Assembly (NCBI GenBank): GCA_020846275.1
Contig: JADLEG010000297.1
Span: 1-46,153, forward strand
Origin: Alphaproteobacteria bacterium
Lineage (GTDB): Bacteria; Pseudomonadota; Alphaproteobacteria; JAEULC01
Direction of reading: 5' to 3'
Length of the DNA: 46,153 bases
Positions within the stretch are counted from its first letter, which is position 1. Each line of letters begins with the position of its first letter. Under the pieces are notes generated by a model. It saw nothing but the letters and a program-made list of their open reading frames with translations. It was not told the DNA's origin and searched no databases. A program made the translations under genes and the position numbers. Shown one piece after another: positions 42,312 to 46,153 of the stretch.

Positions 42312-42800
42312 ATGAACAGGATGATCAAGATGACGGTTGCTTCTGCCTTGTTGCTCGCGGCGGCAGGCGTGGCCGGGGCCGGGGCGCAGACATCGGGAAG
42401 CGGCTCGGCGGGCGGCGGTGCAGGGAGCGCCGGCGGCAAGGCGGGCACGACAGCTTCGCCGAACGGTGTCACCGGTGGTGCCGGAACTACGAGCGGGTCC
42501 AGTCTCGGCGCTACCAATCCCGGCACCGCTAGCCCAGGTCCCACGAACCCCGGTCCAACCGGAGGGACGCTCGGTGCGACGAGTCCCGGCGCCGGCACGA
42601 CCGGTTCGACCGCGAGCCCCAGCAGCAGCTCGACGCCGACCCCCAACGCCAATTCCACGGTGCAGCAGAACCCGAACCTCTACCAGCCGCGGCCCGGAGA
42701 AGTGCCGCCGGCCCCTGGCATGAGCGTCAATTCGCAAGGCCGGCCGTGCAACATGAGTGGCAACAATCCGCCCAACGGCAATATCCAGCCCTGCAGCTGA
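42312..42800 (+). CDS. Secreted low-complexity Gly/Ser/Thr/Pro-rich protein
   Basis: Signal peptide (MNRMIKMTVASALLLAAAGVAGAGAQ) followed by about 95 residues made almost wholly of Gly, Ser, Thr, Ala, Pro and Asn, including short motifs repeated with variation (GATNPGT, GATSPGAG, PTNPGPT). The last 45 residues are more ordinary (NPNLYQPRPGEVPPAPG, then two cysteines in PCNMSGNN and QPCS). The GGAG at 42301-42304 fits the ATG at 42312; a GTG just upstream is less likely. 162 aa. Probably periplasmic or extracellular; function unknown. Confidence 0.65.
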   Translation: MNRMIKMTVASALLLAAAGVAGAGAQTSGSGSAGGGAGSAGGKAGTTASPNGVTGGAGTTSGSSLGATNPGTASPGPTNPGPTGGTLGATSPGAGTTGSTASPSSSSTPTPNANSTVQQNPNLYQPRPGEVPPAPGMSVNSQGRPCNMSGNNPPNGNIQPCS

Positions 42801-42848
42801 CGGCACACCGATATCCCCGCTAATTTGCGATTTATCCACGGAACCGGT

Positions 42849-42878
42849 GGGCGTCGGATGTGTTCGCGTCCGACGCCC
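42849..42878. terminator. Hairpin between convergent genes
   Basis: GGGCGTCGGA (42849-42858) and TCCGACGCCC (42869-42878) pair perfectly around a 10-base loop, midway between the convergent secreted-protein gene and the MscS-like gene. There is no clear T-run, so terminator activity in either direction is a guess from position. Confidence 0.45.
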
Positions 42879-42930
42879 CCGACCGCCAATAGGACGCCCC
42901 CCGGAGCTGCCCGATACAAATCGGTTTGAC

Positions 42931-43458
42931 CTACAGGCTGGGTTGGCTCGCGCCGTCGCGGTCGATCGAGATCGTGCTGGTCAGCAGGACCGTATTCGGC
43001 ACCAGCACGATCTGCTCCGACGTGGCGATCCTCGTATAGCGCAAATCGATGTCGTCGACTTGGCCATGGATGCCCAGGATCGTGATGCGGTCGCCCAGGC
43101 GAAACGGCTCGAAATACAGCATCATCAGTCCAGCGACGGCATTGCCGATCGGATCCTTCAGCGCCAAGCCCAGTGCCAGGCCCGCGAGCCCGGCGCCCGC
43201 TACCAGCGCCGCCACGTCGATGCCCAGCGTGCCCAACGCCGTGGCCGCCCCCATCGCGAGGATCACGAAATAGGCGAGCGACGAGACGATCCGCAGGACC
43301 TCGCGCCGCAGCGGCGCGCGGCCGAGGCCAATGCTCTCGATGACGCGGCGGGCGAGATTGGCCAGGACGAGCGCGCCCACCATGATCCCGATCGCGATCA
43401 TGAACTGCCAGCCGAGATGGAGCGCGGTGGCCGCCAGGTTGGGCCAGGCAAGGTCCAT
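42931..43458 (-). CDS. Minimal mechanosensitive channel protein, MscS family
   Basis: Short MscS-like protein (175 aa). Two hydrophobic helices (about 14-34 and 58-80) precede the pore-lining TM3 with its Ala/Gly pattern (ALVAGAGLAGLALGLALKD, near 84-103). The beta domain follows (FRLGDRITILGIHGQVDDI). It stops soon after NTVLLTSTISI, so the lower C-terminal alpha/beta domain of E. coli MscS (286 aa) is missing. A tension-gated pore protecting against osmotic downshift is likely. Confidence 0.88.
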   Translation of the reverse strand: MDLAWPNLAATALHLGWQFMIAIGIMVGALVLANLARRVIESIGLGRAPLRREVLRIVSSLAYFVILAMGAATALGTLGIDVAALVAGAGLAGLALGLALKDPIGNAVAGLMMLYFEPFRLGDRITILGIHGQVDDIDLRYTRIATSEQIVLVPNTVLLTSTISIDRDGASQPSL

Positions 43459-43826
43459 GGAATATGCCCGAAATAGTTAGGGGCTTTCGCCCCGGCTCCA
43501 GCATGAAACGCCCGCGACGCCCGAAGTTCCGCCCTGCGGCGACACGCCGGCAATGCCGGGTAGCCCCGCCGGCAGCCTCCCCACAAATTGCCAATATCGT
43601 CCTGCAACCATTTCGAGCCTCCGCCGTTGGTGGTGATTGTGGCGGCGTGCGTTTGGGTTAGGGGACACGTGAACCAGGCGACGGACAAACGGCCGGCCGC
43701 GGGCGTGGAGGGCTTTCCGGGCTGTGCGCCTCGGGAAATGCCCACAGGCAATCTGTGGGAAAACCTGTCCCCCGCCACCGATTCGGGCCAGCCTGATCAA
43801 GAAACGATCTGCAAGGGAGCGGCGTG
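43459..43826. other. Intergenic region before the HAMP kinase gene
   Basis: 368 bases between divergent genes. A GGAAC-N15-CGTT arrangement on the minus strand (43507-43530) lies upstream of the MscS gene, but its spacer is one base short of the EcfG range. A 52-codon GTG-started frame (43669-43827), whose stop overlaps the next ATG, is possible but unconvincing. Nothing else stands out. Confidence 0.4.
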
Positions 43827-45266
43827 ATGCGAGGCAATGGTGGCGAACAGGTCACTGCAAACGCTGCCGCATCGCGGCCGCCAAATCCGCCCGAATTCGA
43901 CGGGGGCGCCGCGCCCAGCCTCGAGCCGTTGCTCGCCGCCCTCCAAGCTGTCCGCGCCGGCGACTTCTCCGTCCGCCTGCCGGGCCACCAGACCGGAATT
44001 GCCGGCAAGATCGCCGATACGTTCAACGACATCGTGATCGCGAACCAGCGCATGGCCCAGCAGCTCGAGCGCGTCGGGCAGGTCGTGGGGCGCGAGGGAA
44101 AGACGCGCCAGCGCGTGAAGTTTGGCAATACGGACGGCGCGTGGGGCGAAATGGAATCGTCCGTCAACACGCTGATCGACGATCTGCTGTGGCCGACGAC
44201 CGAGGCGATCCGCGCGATCGGCGCAGTGGCGCAGGGCGACCTGCTGCAGAGCATGCGCATGGAAGTGGATGGTCGTCCGCTTCAGGGCGAGTTCCTGCGC
44301 TCGGCCAAGATCGTCAATACGATGATCAAGCAGCTGAACGTCTTCACGTCCGAGGTCACGCGCGTCGCGCGCGAGGTGGGCACGGACGGCAAGCTGGGCG
44401 GCCAGGCGAAGGTGCGCGAAGTGTCGGGCGTCTGGAAGGACCTGACCGAGAGCGTCAATTCGATGGCGAGCAACCTGACGGCGCAGGTCCGCAACATCGC
44501 CGAGGTCACGATTGCGGTCGCCAATGGCGACCTGTCGAAGAAGATCACCGTCGACGTCCGCGGCGAAATCCTGCAGCTCAAGGAGGCCATCAACACGATG
44601 GTGGACCAGCTGCGGTCCTTCGCGTCGGAGGTTACGCGCGTCGCGCGCGAGGTGGGGACGGACGGCAAGCTGGGCGGCCAGGCCATCGTGCCGGGCGTCG
44701 CGGGGACCTGGAAGGACCTGACCGATTCGGTGAACGCCATGTGCGGCAATCTGACCGACCAGGTGCGCAATATCGCGAACGTGACCACCGCGGTCGCGCG
44801 CGGCGACCTGTCGCGCAAGATCACCGTCGATGTCCGCGGCGAAATCCTCGAACTGAAAGACACCATGAACACCATGGTGGACCAGCTCAACGCCTTCGCC
44901 TCGGAGGTCACGCGCGTGGCGCGCGAGGTGGGTACGGACGGCAAGCTGGGCGGCCAGGCGGCGGTGCCGGGCGTGGCCGGTACGTGGAAGGACCTGACCG
45001 ACAACGTCAACTCGATGGCCGGCAACCTGACCGCCCAGGTTCGAAACATCGCCGAGGTGGCGACCGCCATCGCCGGCGGCGACCTGTCGAAGAAGATCAC
45101 GGTCAACGTCAGCGGCGAGATACTGCAGCTCAAGGAAACCATCAACACGATGGTGGACCAGCTAAACGCCTTCGCTGGCGAAGTCACTCGCGTGGCGCGC
45201 GAGGTCGGCACGGAAGGGCGGCTGGGCGGCCAGGCCAACGTGCTGGGCGTCGCCGGCTCCTGGTAG
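43827..45266 (+). CDS. HAMP-repeat sensor kinase, N-terminal fragment ending at an in-frame TAG
   Basis: Cytosolic-looking protein (479 aa to the stop) without membrane segments. An N-terminal region of about 170 residues (with a HAMP-like [22 protein letters not shown] start) leads into tandem repeats of 92 residues (276 bp), each beginning [19 protein letters not shown] and containing [20 protein letters not shown] and [20 protein letters not shown]. This is the poly-HAMP array of fungal group III (Nik1/Os-1-like) hybrid histidine kinases and their bacterial relatives, which sense osmotic or other stress. Repeat starts are at 44352, 44628, 44904 and 45180. The frame ends at TAG 45264-45266, where every other copy has AAG (Lys). 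The ATG follows AAGGGAG. Confidence 0.88.
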   Translation: MRGNGGEQVTANAAASRPPNPPEFDGGAAPSLEPLLAALQAVRAGDFSVRLPGHQTGIAGKIADTFNDIVIANQRMAQQLERVGQVVGREGKTRQRVKFGNTDGAWGEMESSVNTLIDDLLWPTTEAIRAIGAVAQGDLLQSMRMEVDGRPLQGEFLRSAKIVNTMIKQLNVFTSEVTRVAREVGTDGKLGGQAKVREVSGVWKDLTESVNSMASNLTAQVRNIAEVTIAVANGDLSKKITVDVRGEILQLKEAINTMVDQLRSFASEVTRVAREVGTDGKLGGQAIVPGVAGTWKDLTDSVNAMCGNLTDQVRNIANVTTAVARGDLSRKITVDVRGEILELKDTMNTMVDQLNAFASEVTRVAREVGTDGKLGGQAAVPGVAGTWKDLTDNVNSMAGNLTAQVRNIAEVATAIAGGDLSKKITVNVSGEILQLKETINTMVDQLNAFAGEVTRVAREVGTEGRLGGQANVLGVAGSW

Positions 45267-46153
45267 GACCTGTCCGTCTGCTTCAACTCGATGGCGAGCA
45301 ACCTGACTGCCCAGGTCCGCAACATCGCCGACGTGTCGACCGCGATGGCGAACGGCGACCTGTCGAAAAAGATCACCGTGGACGTCCGCGGCGAGATTCT
45401 GCAGCTCAAGGAGACCATCAACTCCACCGTCGATCAGCTCAACGCCTTCGCCTCCGAAGTGACGCGCGTCGCGCGCGAGGTGGGCACCGAGGGCAAGCTG
45501 GGTGGCCAGGCCGTGGTGCGCGGCGTCGCCGGCACCTGGAAGGACCTCACCGACAGCGTCAACTCGATGGCGAGCAACCTGACCGGCCAGGTCCGCAACA
45601 TCGCCGAGGTGGCGACCGCCGTCGCGCAGGGCGACCTGTCGAAGAAGATCACCGTCAACGTCAGCGGCGAGATCCTACAGCTCAAGGAAACCATCAACAC
45701 GATGGTGGACCAGCTCAACGCCTTCGCGGCCGAGGTGACGCGCGTGGCGCGCGAGGTGGGTACGGACGGCAAGCTGGGCGGCCAGGCGGCCGTGCCGGGC
45801 GTCGCCGGCACCTGGAAGGACCTGACCGACAGCGTCAACTCGATGGCCGGCAACCTGACCGCCCAGGTGCGCAACATCGCCGAGGTCGCCACCGCCATCG
45901 CCGGCGGCGACCTGTCGCGCAAGATCACGGTCGATGTGCGCGGCGAGATGCTGCAGCTCAAGGAGACGCTGAACACGATGGTCGACCAGCTCAACCGCTT
46001 CGCGGGCGAAGTGACCCGCGTGGCGCGCGAGGTGGGCACCGAGGGCCGGCTTGGCGGCCAGGCGGCGGTGCCGGGCGTGGCGGGCACGTGGAAGGACCTG
46101 ACCGACAACGTGAACGTGATGGCCGCGAACCTGACCGAACAGGTGCGCGGCAT
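44352..46153 (+). repeat. Tandem 276-bp HAMP-coding repeats
   Basis: Seven repeat starts spaced exactly 276 bases apart (44352, 44628, 44904, 45180, 45456, 45732, 46008), running off the window edge. Copies are very similar at the DNA level, so slippage or recombination between units is likely, and short-read assembly could collapse or mix them. Confidence 0.9.
45267..46153 (+). CDS. HAMP-repeat sensor kinase, in-frame continuation after the TAG (partial)
   Basis: The same frame continues without further stops to the window edge, carrying three more HAMP units. The first residues after the stop (DLSVCFNSM) are degraded relative to the repeat consensus (DLTDSVNSM); from ATG 45291 ([13 protein letters not shown]) the sequence is normal. 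If the TAG is genuine, translation could restart at 45291 only weakly, since no ribosome site is visible. The GAF, HisKA, ATPase and receiver domains expected for this family would lie beyond the window. Confidence 0.75.

Noticed and set aside
43507..43530. GGAAC-N15-CGTT upstream of the MscS-like gene
   Set aside because: The spacer is one base shorter than the accepted 16-17, so it was not counted with the EcfG-type promoters.
43669..43827. A 52-codon GTG-started frame overlapping the HAMP kinase start
   Set aside because: The ribosome site is only three bases from the GTG and the peptide has no structure-like pattern.
44282..46153. Ser/Thr/Arg-rich repetitive frames on the minus strand
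   Set aside because: They are the antisense reading of the HAMP repeats and are repetitive only because the repeats are.
44352..46153. CRISPR-like regular spacing
   Set aside because: The period is 276 bases and the whole unit is coding and conserved; there are no short repeats with variable spacers.

Overview
The window is GC-rich, densely packed DNA that looks alphaproteobacterial. The evidence is the TRAP and polar-amino-acid ABC transporters, Tat-exported molybdenum enzymes, a 24-residue membrane peptide followed by a PhnA-like protein, and above all a set of GGAAC-N16/17-(C/G)GTT promoters. These match the consensus of EcfG, the general stress response sigma factor known only from Alphaproteobacteria. 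I cannot name the species. There is no rRNA, tRNA, CRISPR array, transposase or prophage.

Layout. (1) 1-14.2 kb is an uptake and catabolism block. It starts with the end of a TRAP transporter operon (binding protein, small and large permease) and a DadA-like FAD amino acid dehydrogenase. An ABC permease-permease-ATPase set runs on the minus strand. Divergent from it are a D-threonine-aldolase-fold PLP enzyme, the ABC binding protein, an amidohydrolase, both hydantoinase/oxoprolinase subunits (HyuA, HyuB) and an HpcH/HpaI-type aldolase. Together these suggest breakdown of a D-amino acid or a cyclic amide derived from one. (2) 14.3-19.0 kb holds an orphan TAXI binding protein co-transcribed with a secreted Sel1-like protein, then a caspase-SH3-sulfatase-modifying-factor fusion. 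(3) 19.2-21.2 kb encodes a trimethylamine-dehydrogenase-family flavoenzyme with an altered substrate pocket.

(4) 21.2-28.9 kb is a sugar-acid cassette: D-mannonate oxidoreductase, D-mannonate dehydratase and a GntR regulator on the minus strand, with an idonate/gulonate-type 5-dehydrogenase and a complete ABC importer on the plus strand. The enzymes fit the route L-gulonate -> D-fructuronate -> D-mannonate -> 2-keto-3-deoxygluconate. A TTGACA-N16-TATAGT promoter between the two arms has a palindrome in its spacer, probably the GntR operator. (5) 29.0-32.9 kb encodes a periplasmic PaoABC-like molybdenum/FAD/iron-sulfur dehydrogenase.

(6) 32.9-42.1 kb reads as a general-stress-response island. 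EcfG-type promoters precede the molybdoenzyme operon, the membrane peptide/PhnA-like pair, a DUF4142 protein, a small protein plus response regulator, KatE catalase (frameshifted near its C-terminus) plus a ferritin-like protein, a TPR protein and two small hypotheticals. Two sibling 76-78 nt hairpin elements lie inside it. (7) 42.3-46.2 kb holds a secreted Gly/Ser/Thr/Pro-rich protein, a minimal MscS channel and the start of a long HAMP-repeat sensor kinase resembling fungal group III kinases. That kinase is interrupted by an in-frame TAG inside a tight cluster of substitutions to T.
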